A DNA stretch of 64,000 bases from Algoriphagus aquaeductus (GCF_003253485.1 NZ_QKTX01000001.1:310001-374000), one strand, 5' to 3'; counted from the stretch's first letter, positions 26,418 to 35,702 are shown. Translations and numbers: made by a program. Notes: generated by a model not told the origin, from the letters alone.

Positions 26418-28451
26418 TTACTTCAGCAGGCCACTTCGCTTCAATAAGGCCTCCGGCTTGGGATCTCTCCCTCTAAATCTTCGGTACAAAATGGACGGAT
26501 GTTCACTTCCTCCAGCAGAAAGGATGTTCTTTTCAAAGGACTTGGCGGTCTCTGGGTCGAACACCCCCTTTTCTAGAAACAGCTCAAAAGCATCGGCATC
26601 CAGTACCTCTGCCCATTTGTAACTATAATAACCCGAAGAATATCCCCCCTGGAAAATATGGGAGAAACTTGTACTGACCATCGTACCTTTTACTCTTGGA
26701 AGGAGATCAGTCTTTTTTAATATTTCCGATTCAAATTCTTTGATCCCAGTGATCTGATCCGGATTGCTGCTGTGATAAGCCATATCCAACAGTCCAAAGC
26801 TGATTTGCCTGACGGTCATATAGCCTTGCTGAAAGTTTGCCGCATTTTTTATTTTTTCGATCAATTCAGCAGGAATGGGTTCTCCTGTTTGATAATGTTT
26901 GGCAAACAGGTCCAGGCATTCTTTTTCATAGCACCAGTTCTCAAATATCTGGGATGGGAGCTCCACAAAATCCCAGAAGACGCTTGTTCCTGATAGGCTT
27001 TCATAATTTCCTTTAGCCAGCATACCATGCAAAGCGTGTCCAAATTCATGAAAAAGTGTCGTGACCTCATTGAAGGTCAATAGGCTTGGTTTGGTCTTCG
27101 TGGGTTTGGTGAAGTTGCAGACGATGGAGATATGAGGCCTATGATCGATTTTTCCTTCCCTAAATTGACCCTTGTAGGAAGTCATCCAGGCGCCATTTCT
27201 TTTCCCGGATCTCGGGAAAAAGTCAGCATAAAATACTGCGACAAATTCACCGGACTGATGGTACACTTCATAGGCAGTGACATCCGGATGGTAGACCGGA
27301 ATGTCGGAACTGGGTTGAAAATTTAGGCCAAAAAGTTTGGATGCCGTGGTGAATACCCCCTCAATCACATGCTCCAGTTGGAAATAAGGACGGAGTAGCT
27401 CGTCATCCAAGGCATACTTTTCTTTTTTCAAAAGCTCTGAATAATAGGCGAAATCCCATTTTTCCAGATCTACCAAACCATCTGTTTTTTTGGCAAACTC
27501 AGCTACCTCACGAACATCCTCCAAGGCTTTGGGTTTGGCTTTTTCTAAAAGCGATTCCAAAAACTCCATCACTGTTTTGGGATCTTTGGCCATCCGCTCT
27601 TCCAAGACAAAAGCAGAGTGACTTTCGAATCCCAAAAGTTTGGCCCGTTGATCTCGAAGTTTTAGGATTTGTAGAATGATTTCCTGGTTATCCAATTCAT
27701 CTCCCTTGGCCGCTTTAGTGTTGAATGCCAAAAAAAGAGTCTTTCTCAGTTCCCTGTTCTGAGCATAGGTCATTGCAGGGATATAGGAGGGGTAATCCAG
27801 CGTGAAAGCCCACTGACCGGGCTGGCCTTTTTCTTCTGCTGTTTGTGCTGCTGCTTCTTTGATTCCCTCCGGAAGGCCTACGATGTCCTCTTCTTTGGAT
27901 ACAAAATGAACAAACCGATTGGTTTCAGCCAACACATGTTCACCAAACTTCAGACTCAATTGAGCCAATTCCTGATCGATTTTCCTCAGGGTTTCGGCTT
28001 CCTTGGGATCCAATTTGGCTCCATTTCTGACAAACGACTTATAGGTTTTTTCCAGTAAGGTGCTTTGTTCGGGAGTGAGATGGAGGCTGTTTTTTGCAGC
28101 GAATACCTGTGCCACCCGCTTGAAAAGCTCTTGGTCGAGCAGAATATCATTGGAATGCTCCGTTAGGAGAGGAGAAATCTCTCTCGCTAGCTTTTGAATT
28201 TCATCATTCGTTTCTGCCGAATTTAGATTAAAAAAAATCGCCGAGATGATGCCCAAACGTTTTCCCCCTCTGTCCAAAGCTTCGATGGTATTTTCAAAAG
28301 AGGGTAAGGGTTGAGATTTGATATTTTCAATTTCCTGTTTGGCTTCGGTGATAGCACCTTTGACTGCGGGTAGGAAATGTTCTGGTTTGATCAGGTGAAA
28401 AGGAGCGGTATCAAATGGGGTAGTGAAATCAGAAAGAAGTGGGTTGGTCAT
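26418..28451 (-). CDS. M3 family zinc metallopeptidase (oligopeptidase A / Dcp-like)
   Basis: This is a 677-residue thimet-oligopeptidase-family enzyme that cleaves short peptides, probably in the cytoplasm because there is no signal peptide. The zinc motif HEFGHALHG is at about residue 467, with the third ligand region ELPSQIFENW after it. The N-terminal helical part (FDTAPFHLIKPEHFLPAVKGAI) is typical of the Dcp/OpdA branch. ATG at 28451 (MTNPLLSDF) is chosen; a longer start at 28583 would add 44 residues with no family similarity. The dipeptidyl-carboxypeptidase versus oligopeptidase A choice is left open. Confidence 0.93.
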   Translation of the reverse strand: MTNPLLSDFTTPFDTAPFHLIKPEHFLPAVKGAITEAKQEIENIKSQPLPSFENTIEALDRGGKRLGIISAIFFNLNSAETNDEIQKLAREISPLLTEHSNDILLDQELFKRVAQVFAAKNSLHLTPEQSTLLEKTYKSFVRNGAKLDPKEAETLRKIDQELAQLSLKFGEHVLAETNRFVHFVSKEEDIVGLPEGIKEAAAQTAEEKGQPGQWAFTLDYPSYIPAMTYAQNRELRKTLFLAFNTKAAKGDELDNQEIILQILKLRDQRAKLLGFESHSAFVLEERMAKDPKTVMEFLESLLEKAKPKALEDVREVAEFAKKTDGLVDLEKWDFAYYSELLKKEKYALDDELLRPYFQLEHVIEGVFTTASKLFGLNFQPSSDIPVYHPDVTAYEVYHQSGEFVAVFYADFFPRSGKRNGAWMTSYKGQFREGKIDHRPHISIVCNFTKPTKTKPSLLTFNEVTTLFHEFGHALHGMLAKGNYESLSGTSVFWDFVELPSQIFENWCYEKECLDLFAKHYQTGEPIPAELIEKIKNAANFQQGYMTVRQISFGLLDMAYHSSNPDQITGIKEFESEILKKTDLLPRVKGTMVSTSFSHIFQGGYSSGYYSYKWAEVLDADAFELFLEKGVFDPETAKSFEKNILSAGGSEHPSILYRRFRGRDPKPEALLKRSGLLK

Positions 28452-28766
28452 TTTCAGTGAAAAGGTCAAATTTGAATCAAAGGCGAATTTACCATTTTTG
28501 TTTCGACAGATTCCGAGGCGGTGGCCAACTGTGCATTTTTTTCTTGAGAAAGATGCTGGAATAGTATTTCCTGCAAATTTCAATTTTCTCTAAAGGAATT
28601 CTTGGCAAGTGATTGACTCCAATCCTGTGTAGCTTTCTCAAAGAAGTAGTCTTGATGGAAGATTGAATACACTTAGTCCACCAGTCTTTCTTCTTCATTG
28701 TTCATCCATTCCAAAAAGTACCTAAATGACTTAATTGATGATTGTCTTCTTTATTCTCAATTTCCT
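28452..28766. other. Divergent intergenic region
   Basis: These 315 nt separate the M3 peptidase start from the first glycine-zipper gene. I see no convincing gene, terminator or RNA. Short ORFs on either strand have no family resemblance. It must hold the promoters of both flanking genes, but no clear TTTG/TAnnTTTG pair stands out. Confidence 0.5.
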
Positions 28767-29420
28767 ATGAAAAAGAACCTGGTGTTTCTGCTATTCTTTC
28801 TCGGCATATCCTTTTTCGGCTTGGCTCAAGAGTCCGAGAAACGCTATCGTTATGAAAAAAACGGATCCTTGGTTTGGATTTCATTGATGAATGGAGCGGT
28901 TTTGGGAAAAGGCCTGTTATGGAAGGTTTCGGAGGATTCTTTGGAGTTTGTCAATCTGGAATACAAAAACAGAAGCCATTATCTCCCCACTATACCGACA
29001 CTTAAGCTGCATTATTCAGAAATTTTAGAATTGAAAACGACTCCAAGAGGAGCAATTAAAAAGGGACTGATTTCCGGGGCAGCTATCGGATTGGTTTCGG
29101 GATTGGCTGTTGGATTTGCGACTACGGAAAATCCAGATCCTTATACAGTTCAGAGGACATCCAATGGGCTTTGCTTTATTCTTTGTATACCTGGTTCGAC
29201 TTATGACATGGTAATAGATGAGCCCAGAGATGCTGGAGTGGTCATGGTAAAAACACTGGTAATGACTGGATTGGGAGCTTTGATAGGAGGTATTATGGGA
29301 GACAAAAATTCCATTGAGGAAAAAATCGAAGGCTCCAGGGAAAAATACCTTGCCCTGGTTCCGGAATTGGAGAAACAAGCTTATTGGAGCTTGATATCAG
29401 CCGAACCCAAACCAAAATGA
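28767..29420 (+). CDS. Exported glycine-zipper protein, paralogue 1 of 3
   Basis: I do not recognise a named family. The 217-residue protein has a signal peptide (MKKNLVFLLFFLGISFFGLAQ). A short beta-rich unit follows, LVWISLMNGAVLGKGLLWKVSEDSLEFV and later HYSEILELKTTP, that looks like a small barrel/Sm-like or LytTR-independent strand unit. Then comes a glycine-rich hydrophobic stretch GLISGAAIGLVSGLAVGFATT and a second one, VMTGLGALIGGIMG, with glycine-zipper spacing. It shares this order with the two genes downstream (29739 and 30313). An envelope location is likely. ATG at 28767 is chosen for the signal peptide. Function unknown. Confidence 0.75.
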   Translation: MKKNLVFLLFFLGISFFGLAQESEKRYRYEKNGSLVWISLMNGAVLGKGLLWKVSEDSLEFVNLEYKNRSHYLPTIPTLKLHYSEILELKTTPRGAIKKGLISGAAIGLVSGLAVGFATTENPDPYTVQRTSNGLCFILCIPGSTYDMVIDEPRDAGVVMVKTLVMTGLGALIGGIMGDKNSIEEKIEGSREKYLALVPELEKQAYWSLISAEPKPK

Positions 29421-29738
29421 CCAAGTGGTCGAAAAGATTCTAAAAAACATCATTCTGGACTTGGCGAATCAGAAAGAGAATTTCCACCTGATTTGAGCAG
29501 GCAAAAAAAAGAGAATGGTTTTTTCATTAAGAAGGTCTTGAAGAGAAAAAATCACTTTAACTGTAATCTGTATATCCGCTTTCATACCAGTAAACTTAGC
29601 TAGCTTAAGAAATTTCTCAAAAAGGTGGAAATCAAGAATCCTTCGGTCTTTGGCCATCGGTCTTCCGACCCATTAAACAAAGAGAATTTGGCTGGTGGTG
29701 CAATTGCGGACAATCACAAAACATAAAACTATAATCCA
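29421..29738 (+). other. Intergenic region carrying dispersed repeat copy A
   Basis: These 318 nt hold no convincing gene. The left 135 nt are AT-rich and unremarkable. The right part (29557-29720) is a copy of a repeat also found at 57118-57297, listed separately. Confidence 0.5.
29557..29720 (+). repeat. Dispersed intergenic repeat, copy A
   Basis: This 164-nt segment aligns along its whole length with 57118-57297 in the same orientation. Strong shared blocks are ATCCGCTTTCATACCAG, CTTAGCTAGCTTA, GAAATTTCTCAAAAAGG, ATCCTTCGGTC, CGACCCATTAAACAAAG and AATTTGGCTGGTGGTGCAAT. Copy A has a 7-nt segment where copy B has 23 nt. It ends 18 nt before the start codon of the second glycine-zipper gene. 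No ORF is preserved between the copies, so it is a noncoding element. Confidence 0.85.
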
Positions 29739-30305
29739 ATGAAAAAAACGCGACTTGTCTTTCTGATTCTGTGGGTATGGATGACAGTTACCCTTGTGAG
29801 AGCCCAGGGTAATTACCCGGAAGAGTATCTTAACCCTCTCACATTCAAATCCTCCGTTTATCTAATGAATGGATCTTTTGTAAAAGGAGTTCTGCACCGA
29901 GTTACCCAAGACTCGGTTTGGATAGAGGACACCTCTTCTTCAAAAAAGTCGAGCCTAAGGAGGATTGAAGCAGAATCCATCCAATTGATAAAAGTCCAAA
30001 AGGAAGGAAGAGCTAGTCATGGCGCAAAGTCGGGCTTGATTGTAGGGTCAGTTTGGGGAAGTTCTCTAGCCTCCATGATTTTGGTGGGAGGTGGAGCAAC
30101 CATAGGCGGCGTATTGTCAGTAGTGGCTATCCCGGTTGTATTTGGAGTGATGATCGGAGCAGGGGTTGGATCAGCCGAATGGGACAAAATTCCAATCAAC
30201 GGAAAAAAGGAAAATCTGATCCTGCATCATCGAAAGCTCCAAGAAGTGACTCGGTATTCCAGTGTCAAGCCCAGGTTTTACGAAGTGATTTCACCAAACC
30301 CATAA
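29739..30305 (+). CDS. Exported glycine-zipper protein, paralogue 2 of 3
   Basis: This 188-residue protein has a signal peptide (MKKTRLVFLILWVWMTVTLVRAQ). A strand unit SSVYLMNGSFVKGVLHRVTQDSVWIED aligns with paralogue 1 (WISLMNG..GKGLLWKVSEDSLEF) and paralogue 3 (VYFINGITINGLLFKVTADSVYI). The ESIQLIKVQ strand and a long Gly/Ala/Val stretch (GLIVGSVWGSSLASMILVGGGATIGGVLSVV..GVMIGAGVGSAE) follow, able to insert in a membrane. The next paralogue starts 7 nt after the stop. Family and function are not known to me. The repeat copy A lies immediately upstream. Confidence 0.75.
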   Translation: MKKTRLVFLILWVWMTVTLVRAQGNYPEEYLNPLTFKSSVYLMNGSFVKGVLHRVTQDSVWIEDTSSSKKSSLRRIEAESIQLIKVQKEGRASHGAKSGLIVGSVWGSSLASMILVGGGATIGGVLSVVAIPVVFGVMIGAGVGSAEWDKIPINGKKENLILHHRKLQEVTRYSSVKPRFYEVISPNP

Positions 30306-30312
30306 CGGAAAA

Positions 30313-30879
30313 ATGAAACGAATGAACCTTACTTATCTCCACTCTATCCGCAGGAGTATTTGCATGGTGCTATTGATCATTGGGTTTTCTATATCTGTAA
30401 ATGCTCAGGAAAATCCCCAATTCATCTATAATCCAAAACCATCCGAAGCGAAGGTTTACTTTATCAATGGCATAACGATTAATGGACTTCTGTTTAAAGT
30501 CACCGCAGACTCGGTTTATATCAAATTGGCAGGCCATAAGTTTTGGAGAGACCCGCAATTTCCTTCGGAAGTAAGAGGATTTTCAGCCGAACAGATTGAC
30601 AAGATCCATTTGAAAAGAAACTATAACTTGGCAAAGTCTTATCTCACTGGATTTTCCACAGGTATTATTGGAGGGTCTATAGTCGGTACTCTTCAAAAAT
30701 ATTCCTCTGGATTTACCCCCATGCTTGGAGGTTTTATTGGTTCTGCCGCAGGTCTTTTGGCTTCTACCGCAGTGGGAAATACGTTTGAAATCCTAGCTAA
30801 TCCGGAAAATCTCCGAGGACATTATCCTTACATAAATCAAAGAGCGATCCTAATGAGAAATTCAGTCACTCCAGATTAA
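30313..30879 (+). CDS. Exported glycine-zipper protein, paralogue 3 of 3
   Basis: This 188-residue protein has an N-terminal hydrophobic signal ending near SISVNAQ. The conserved strand unit VYFINGITINGLLFKVTADSVYIKL is followed by AEQIDKIHLKR. The glycine-rich membrane-prone part is GFSTGIIGGSIVGTL and LGGFIGSAAGLLASTAVG. It is in an operon with paralogue 2. The divergence between the three copies is high outside the shared motifs, so the duplication looks old. Function unknown. Confidence 0.75.
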   Translation: MKRMNLTYLHSIRRSICMVLLIIGFSISVNAQENPQFIYNPKPSEAKVYFINGITINGLLFKVTADSVYIKLAGHKFWRDPQFPSEVRGFSAEQIDKIHLKRNYNLAKSYLTGFSTGIIGGSIVGTLQKYSSGFTPMLGGFIGSAAGLLASTAVGNTFEILANPENLRGHYPYINQRAILMRNSVTPD

Positions 30880-30884
30880 ACAAG

Positions 30885-30978
30885 AAAGAGGCTGCCTCTA
30901 ACTATCCCTCCGGTCCTTCTCAGCACTTGAACTCTAAGTGTCAGGAAACCAAAAGGAGAATCAGGAGACAGCCTCTTT
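30885..30978. terminator. Long-armed convergent terminator or structured element
   Basis: AAAGAGGCTG at 30885-30894 pairs perfectly with CAGCCTCTTT at 30969-30978 across a 74-nt loop. The loop can itself form a hairpin around CACTT/AAGTG. It sits between convergent genes and has A-rich and T-rich flanks, so a bidirectional terminator is the simplest reading. The large structured loop is unusual. Confidence 0.5.
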
Positions 30979-31009
30979 TATTTAGCTGCAATCTATTTGG
31001 TGTTCTTTA

Positions 31010-33427
31010 TCAATGATCAAAATCACAACTCATCTCTTCCATTCCGATCGGCGCCCCATCCGGAATGCTCAAGGTTTGCTGTGGAGTGAGTTCTTCAGGA
31101 AGCTGTAGGTATGCAGTGATTTTTTGATTGAGGTATTCCCGATGGGCTTGAACCACAGCATTGGTTCCGACAGGGCTTTTTGAAAGTTGATTGAGGTGCT
31201 TTCGGACGATGGCCCTTACTGTTTGAGAGGCATTGGCGTTTTTGGAAAGTCCGATCAGGTAATCCACGTATTTTGCCTCAGTCATCAGCTTGATTTCACT
31301 TTGCAAACCGCTTGGAATAGTGTTGGAATATACCTGTGCGCTGATTTTGGAAAGCACATTTTCCAAGCTGGGAAGTGAATTGTCCTGGAGGTTTTGAAGG
31401 TATATCCGGTTTACTCTTCCCGATTCAAAAAGAAAGGAAAAGCATGCATCCACTACATTTTCTGCGGGTGCTATGGGATCAAATACCGGACCTGTTCGAG
31501 AAGGGAAGGTTTCACGGTTTCTTCCATATCCGTAAGGGCGTGGTGGAATCAAGGCTAAAATAGAATTAGGAACCTCCAATTGTGAAGGAGAAATAGTCAT
31601 TAATAAGGCATTCAGTGCGTCATTTTGGTCTTTTGCAGGAACCCACTTTTGTTGAGGCTGGTTGTCCCCCTTTACTTTATAGGTATAATCGACCCCACCG
31701 ATGAGCTTGCTGGTGGCCTCAAGTTGATAGCGGTGCATGAGGTAAAGCGGTACGAATACTTCCTCCAAAATAGCCTGAGGTTCTCCGGTTTTGATGGCAT
31801 TGAGGCCAAAAGACTTCATGCGGTTTTCCCGAAGTTTGAGTAATCGTAGCAGTTCTTCTGAAGCTGAGGGGCCATTGTCCCAAAGATGTGATCGGGGATG
31901 AGCACCACTCGGATTTCTTGAATCTGAATCGGTAATAAATTCGAATCCGGCTTGGTAGGTATCCTGAAGTGTTTTTTCCAAAAATGCTTCTTCACTTTGA
32001 CCCGGAGCCGGAGTCCCGTATCCATAGGTGATCGCCCATTTATCCCATTCACCGATTTTCAGATCATAGGCATTGCTAAAATCCAAATTTCCCTTTTCAT
32101 CTTGTGTTATCACCGGATGAGGATAATCCATCACAGAAGAGCGTTCATTAGCCGAAGTAGCATAACTATGAGCCAAACCTATGGTATGACCAATCTCATG
32201 CGCAGACAGTTGCTTCAGGCGATTAAGTGCCATCTCCATCATTCTGGAGTCAGCAGGCTTTCCCTCTTCGAAGGGCTGGAGCAGTCCTTGGGCGATCAGG
32301 TAGTCTTGGCGTACCCGTAAGGAACCTAGGGAAACATGTCCTTTGAGGATTTCTCCCGTCCGGGGGTCTCTGACGCTGGAGCCGTAGGACCAGCCTCTTG
32401 TGGAGCGATGGACCCATTGAATCACATTGTATCGGACGTCCATAAGGTCCAATCCTTCCGGTGCTAGCTCCACTCGAAATGCATTTTTAAAACCTGCGGC
32501 TTCAAAGGCCTGTGCCCACCAGTTTCCGCCTTCTATCAAAGCAGAAGCTACCGGCTCGGGAGTTCCTCGATCCAAATAGTATACGATCGGCTCTACTACT
32601 TCCGAAACAGCTGCATTAGGATCTTTTTTCTCCAAACGGTGTCTGGAAATAAACCTTTTGACCAGCGGCTCATCAATCGGTGTGGTGTAGTCTTGGTAAC
32701 TGATGAAGAAATATCCCGCTCTTGGATCAAATACCCGTTTGGCATAGAGTTCGGGGAGCTCTATGAAAGAATGTCTCATCCTGACCGTGACTGCTTCCGG
32801 TGTGGGAGTGACTGAGCGAAGATAACCTCCTGCGCCAGTTCCGGTCAGGGTGATGGTGGCTTCCACTTCTGTGTTTTTAGGGAAGTTTTTAGTAGTAGGC
32901 AGGTAGAGTCCGGACCTGCTCGCATCTACCCTAAAGCTGCCTTGCCGAGACCTGCTGAGCGTTTCGCCCACACCATGTGCGTCTTGAAGAACAAAATTGG
33001 TTGCTTCAACGAAGTGTTTGCCCTCTTCTGATTTGATGATCTCAAACCCCCACAAAGCAGATTCTGCAAAAGCATCCCGAATGGATCGGGCTTCGTATTC
33101 ATTGTCTGTGTAGGCTCTATATCCGTAGTTTTTGTGAACCATCAGGATTTTATTTCCTGTTCTTCGGAATTCTACAACACGGGTATCCCCGAGCTGTCCG
33201 CGATCTAGACCAATATCATTGGAGCCAACCCCGGCTGTCAGAGAATTGACATAGAGGAATTCCTGATCCAATTGAGATATTTCCAAGTAGATTTTTCCCT
33301 TTTCCTCATCGAGGTAAAACGGAATAAAACCTTCTTTTTTGGTCATTTTCGAAAAATCCTGGGCTTGAATGAGACCGCATGGCAGCCAAAAACTCAAGAA
33401 AACAAGGATGAGTAGTGTGTTTTTCAT
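31010..33427 (-). CDS. Exported zinc-dependent metalloprotease (DUF5117/DUF4953 type)
   Basis: This 805-residue exported protein (signal MKNTLLILVFLSFWLPCGLIQAQ) has the extended zinc motif HEIGHTIGLAHS at about residue 409. This HExxHxxGxxH pattern belongs to metzincin-like proteases. The N-terminal 200 residues (FIPFYLDEEKGKIYLEI..EFLYVNSLTAGVGSNDIGLDRGQ) are the DUF5117-like part typical of Bacteroidota. A VMDYPHP segment after the zinc site gives the Met-turn. The long C-terminal half is helical. The substrate is unknown; no T9SS C-terminal sorting domain is evident. Confidence 0.9.
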   Translation of the reverse strand: MKNTLLILVFLSFWLPCGLIQAQDFSKMTKKEGFIPFYLDEEKGKIYLEISQLDQEFLYVNSLTAGVGSNDIGLDRGQLGDTRVVEFRRTGNKILMVHKNYGYRAYTDNEYEARSIRDAFAESALWGFEIIKSEEGKHFVEATNFVLQDAHGVGETLSRSRQGSFRVDASRSGLYLPTTKNFPKNTEVEATITLTGTGAGGYLRSVTPTPEAVTVRMRHSFIELPELYAKRVFDPRAGYFFISYQDYTTPIDEPLVKRFISRHRLEKKDPNAAVSEVVEPIVYYLDRGTPEPVASALIEGGNWWAQAFEAAGFKNAFRVELAPEGLDLMDVRYNVIQWVHRSTRGWSYGSSVRDPRTGEILKGHVSLGSLRVRQDYLIAQGLLQPFEEGKPADSRMMEMALNRLKQLSAHEIGHTIGLAHSYATSANERSSVMDYPHPVITQDEKGNLDFSNAYDLKIGEWDKWAITYGYGTPAPGQSEEAFLEKTLQDTYQAGFEFITDSDSRNPSGAHPRSHLWDNGPSASEELLRLLKLRENRMKSFGLNAIKTGEPQAILEEVFVPLYLMHRYQLEATSKLIGGVDYTYKVKGDNQPQQKWVPAKDQNDALNALLMTISPSQLEVPNSILALIPPRPYGYGRNRETFPSRTGPVFDPIAPAENVVDACFSFLFESGRVNRIYLQNLQDNSLPSLENVLSKISAQVYSNTIPSGLQSEIKLMTEAKYVDYLIGLSKNANASQTVRAIVRKHLNQLSKSPVGTNAVVQAHREYLNQKITAYLQLPEELTPQQTLSIPDGAPIGMEEMSCDFDH

Positions 33428-33605
33428 CTGTTAATAATTTGATTTTTAATGGTCAGATGGAATTTCGCAAGTCTTCTAATCATTCCAGTGTCTGACTTTT
33501 TAGTCATGCCTGTCTGCCTCATGCAGGCTCGATTTCATGGGGTGGTTTTCTTTTTCCTCCAAATTATCAAAAAGCCAAACGGGATAGGCACCATTAATGG
33601 AAAAA

Positions 33606-35699
33606 TCAACGAAGAGAATATCGGATCATCAGTGCGGTGTCGGTCTGTCGCGGTCCATTGATCGTCTGAAGTCCAGAACTGATCACTGACCTATCGGTGT
33701 AGGTTGTGCGTGAAATTCTGAAGTAGGAGGTCAGTTTGGAGGTAAATTGGTATTGTGCTAAAAGGTAGTTTCGAATCCCTCTGCCCGAAAAAGCAGGAAT
33801 TGAAAAAGTCCAAAGAACATTGTTTTCAAAAGCATAGAGTCTGTTGTCATACGTTTCAGTATCAAAAAGGGCCATCCTTCCGGTGAGTCTCCAGTTCTTT
33901 TTTCCAAACTGAGCATCCTGAAAGATCATAATTCCAAAGGTAGAATGCTTTTGGATTTCCACCTGGCTCCAGAGAATTCGTGACCTTAGAAACAACTCAC
34001 GGTTGACCTGATACTCGAGGCTGATCATGGCATTTAGTTTTTTGATGGGTTCTATCAAGTAGGGAAGCCTTGGTTCACCGGTGTTGGCGAGGTTGCGGTC
34101 TTTGTTTTCTTGTCTCAATTGAAAAAAAGCGATGAGGTTTTTTTGAGGCTGGTAATTAAGTCTCAGGAGCCATTCAAAGCCTTCTGAAGGTGCATATACC
34201 CGATATTTGATCCATGGAAATCTGAAAAAATCATAATAGGCATTGAGTTTCCAGATTTTGTTTGGTCTGACTTGAATGCCCATATAGAGCCCTCTTTCAT
34301 TGATGGGACGAGTGTTTTCTGCAAAACCTGAGGAATAAAAACTGTGAAAATTCCGGTCATAATTCCGCCAAAGCAATGAGAAATCAACGGTTTTTGAGAG
34401 ACTGCTGATCAGTCCGGCTACGGTGCCTGTGCCCCCGCTTTTGGAAATGGCAGACTCTCCAAAGAGAAAGAAATTTCTCCAATGGTAGTTGATATACAGG
34501 CTTCCTACCTGATTGGTTTGTCCGGTAAATTCAAATTGATTGTACACCCTGGGATCTCTCATCCAGGGTATACTGAATTTGGTATGTAAAAAGTTGGCCC
34601 CGCCAAGCCATCTACTGGAAGGATGAACATAGTGAATATTTCCGCCCAGATTAGTTTCTCTGACTTGATTTCTTGTAGAGAGTTCACTTGGCGTCCGATG
34701 AAAGCCCGTTTGGGGTAGACTGGAAACAGTTTCTGGGGTTAACTCCAAGGAATCAAGACCTTCGGAAATCCTTCCGTCTCTCGATTTGGAAGAAACGATC
34801 CATGTGCTTTGCCAATTTCGCCATTGTCGGGTAAGGCCTGTTCCTCTAAAAAAGCCAAATTCCAATGCCGCAGTGTAAGGTAGAATACCAAGACTACTTC
34901 TCCTTACGGTAGGGACGGTTTCAGCACCTTTGCCCAAGGTGTATCCTGCCCCAAATACCAATCCTTGGCCGAAGCTCGCCTGAAAATCTCCCAAAGCAAT
35001 GGTCCTCCACTTGCCTACCTGGTATCTGATGAAATGATAGGAAATAAAGTTGAACCCATATCGCGCAGTTTTTCTATCCCAAACAAATTGTTCTCCGGGA
35101 TCTTTTTCTAGTGTCATCCCAATGCTGAAGTCTTTGGGATGTTGGACTCTAAACCGTATATAGAGGTCATTGGGATCTCCAAGATATCGGGTGCTCAAAG
35201 CACCGGTTCTACTCGTATCAGGAGGGGTGAACCCCCTTCTCGTTTCCCAGGTTCTGCGGTGTCTGACTAATAGATAGGCGTTTTCTTCTTCCCGCAATCT
35301 TTGAAGAAAAGGTTTCGCACGAAGGGATGTTTCCCCGATGGTTACAAAGGGCAGGAGGGACTCGATCGTGTACAGATCAAATTCGGGAATTGCCTGAAGC
35401 TCATACAGGGAAAGAAGTTCTCCATTATTAGTGCGGTATTCCATAAAATTCGAGATCTGCTGAGCTGAGAGCAGGTAGGAAGAAAGGAGTGCTTCAGCTG
35501 TGGCTTTATTGAGTTCAATCGGATTTTGGTAAAGTTGGAACAGCACCTCATAGAGTGATTCATAGTCCAGGTCTTCTTCCTGTACGGGAAAAAGCCGTTC
35601 GATAAACTCATCCAATGGAATGGGTGTTTTGGGAGAAGATTGGGGCCAAGCGGTGGTAAAGCTACAGCAGCATACGAGCCAAAAGATTACTTTTCTCAT
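33606..35699 (-). CDS. Helix-hairpin-helix domain outer-membrane beta-barrel protein
   Basis: This 697-residue exported protein (signal MRKVIFWLVCCCSFTTAWPQ) has an N-terminal ComEA-like tandem helix-hairpin-helix region at about 55-115: IELNKATAEALL, ISNFMEYRTNNGELLSLYELQAIPEFDLYTIESLLPFVTI. The usual PGIG hairpin of the first HhH is replaced (YLLS), so DNA binding is doubtful. The remaining roughly 580 residues are rich in alternating aromatic strands, such as DLYIRFRVQHPKDFSIGMTLEKDPGE, and end in YSLR like an outer-membrane barrel. It is in an operon directly after a PorV-like barrel gene (3 nt gap). Function unknown. Confidence 0.8.
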   Translation of the reverse strand: MRKVIFWLVCCCSFTTAWPQSSPKTPIPLDEFIERLFPVQEEDLDYESLYEVLFQLYQNPIELNKATAEALLSSYLLSAQQISNFMEYRTNNGELLSLYELQAIPEFDLYTIESLLPFVTIGETSLRAKPFLQRLREEENAYLLVRHRRTWETRRGFTPPDTSRTGALSTRYLGDPNDLYIRFRVQHPKDFSIGMTLEKDPGEQFVWDRKTARYGFNFISYHFIRYQVGKWRTIALGDFQASFGQGLVFGAGYTLGKGAETVPTVRRSSLGILPYTAALEFGFFRGTGLTRQWRNWQSTWIVSSKSRDGRISEGLDSLELTPETVSSLPQTGFHRTPSELSTRNQVRETNLGGNIHYVHPSSRWLGGANFLHTKFSIPWMRDPRVYNQFEFTGQTNQVGSLYINYHWRNFFLFGESAISKSGGTGTVAGLISSLSKTVDFSLLWRNYDRNFHSFYSSGFAENTRPINERGLYMGIQVRPNKIWKLNAYYDFFRFPWIKYRVYAPSEGFEWLLRLNYQPQKNLIAFFQLRQENKDRNLANTGEPRLPYLIEPIKKLNAMISLEYQVNRELFLRSRILWSQVEIQKHSTFGIMIFQDAQFGKKNWRLTGRMALFDTETYDNRLYAFENNVLWTFSIPAFSGRGIRNYLLAQYQFTSKLTSYFRISRTTYTDRSVISSGLQTINGPRQTDTALMIRYSLR

Positions 35700-35702
35700 C
35701 CC

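Noticed and set aside
33449-33661. 70-codon plus-strand ORF between the metalloprotease and the HhH barrel gene
   Set aside because: It overlaps the 3' end of the HhH barrel gene on the other strand and has no recognisable motif.
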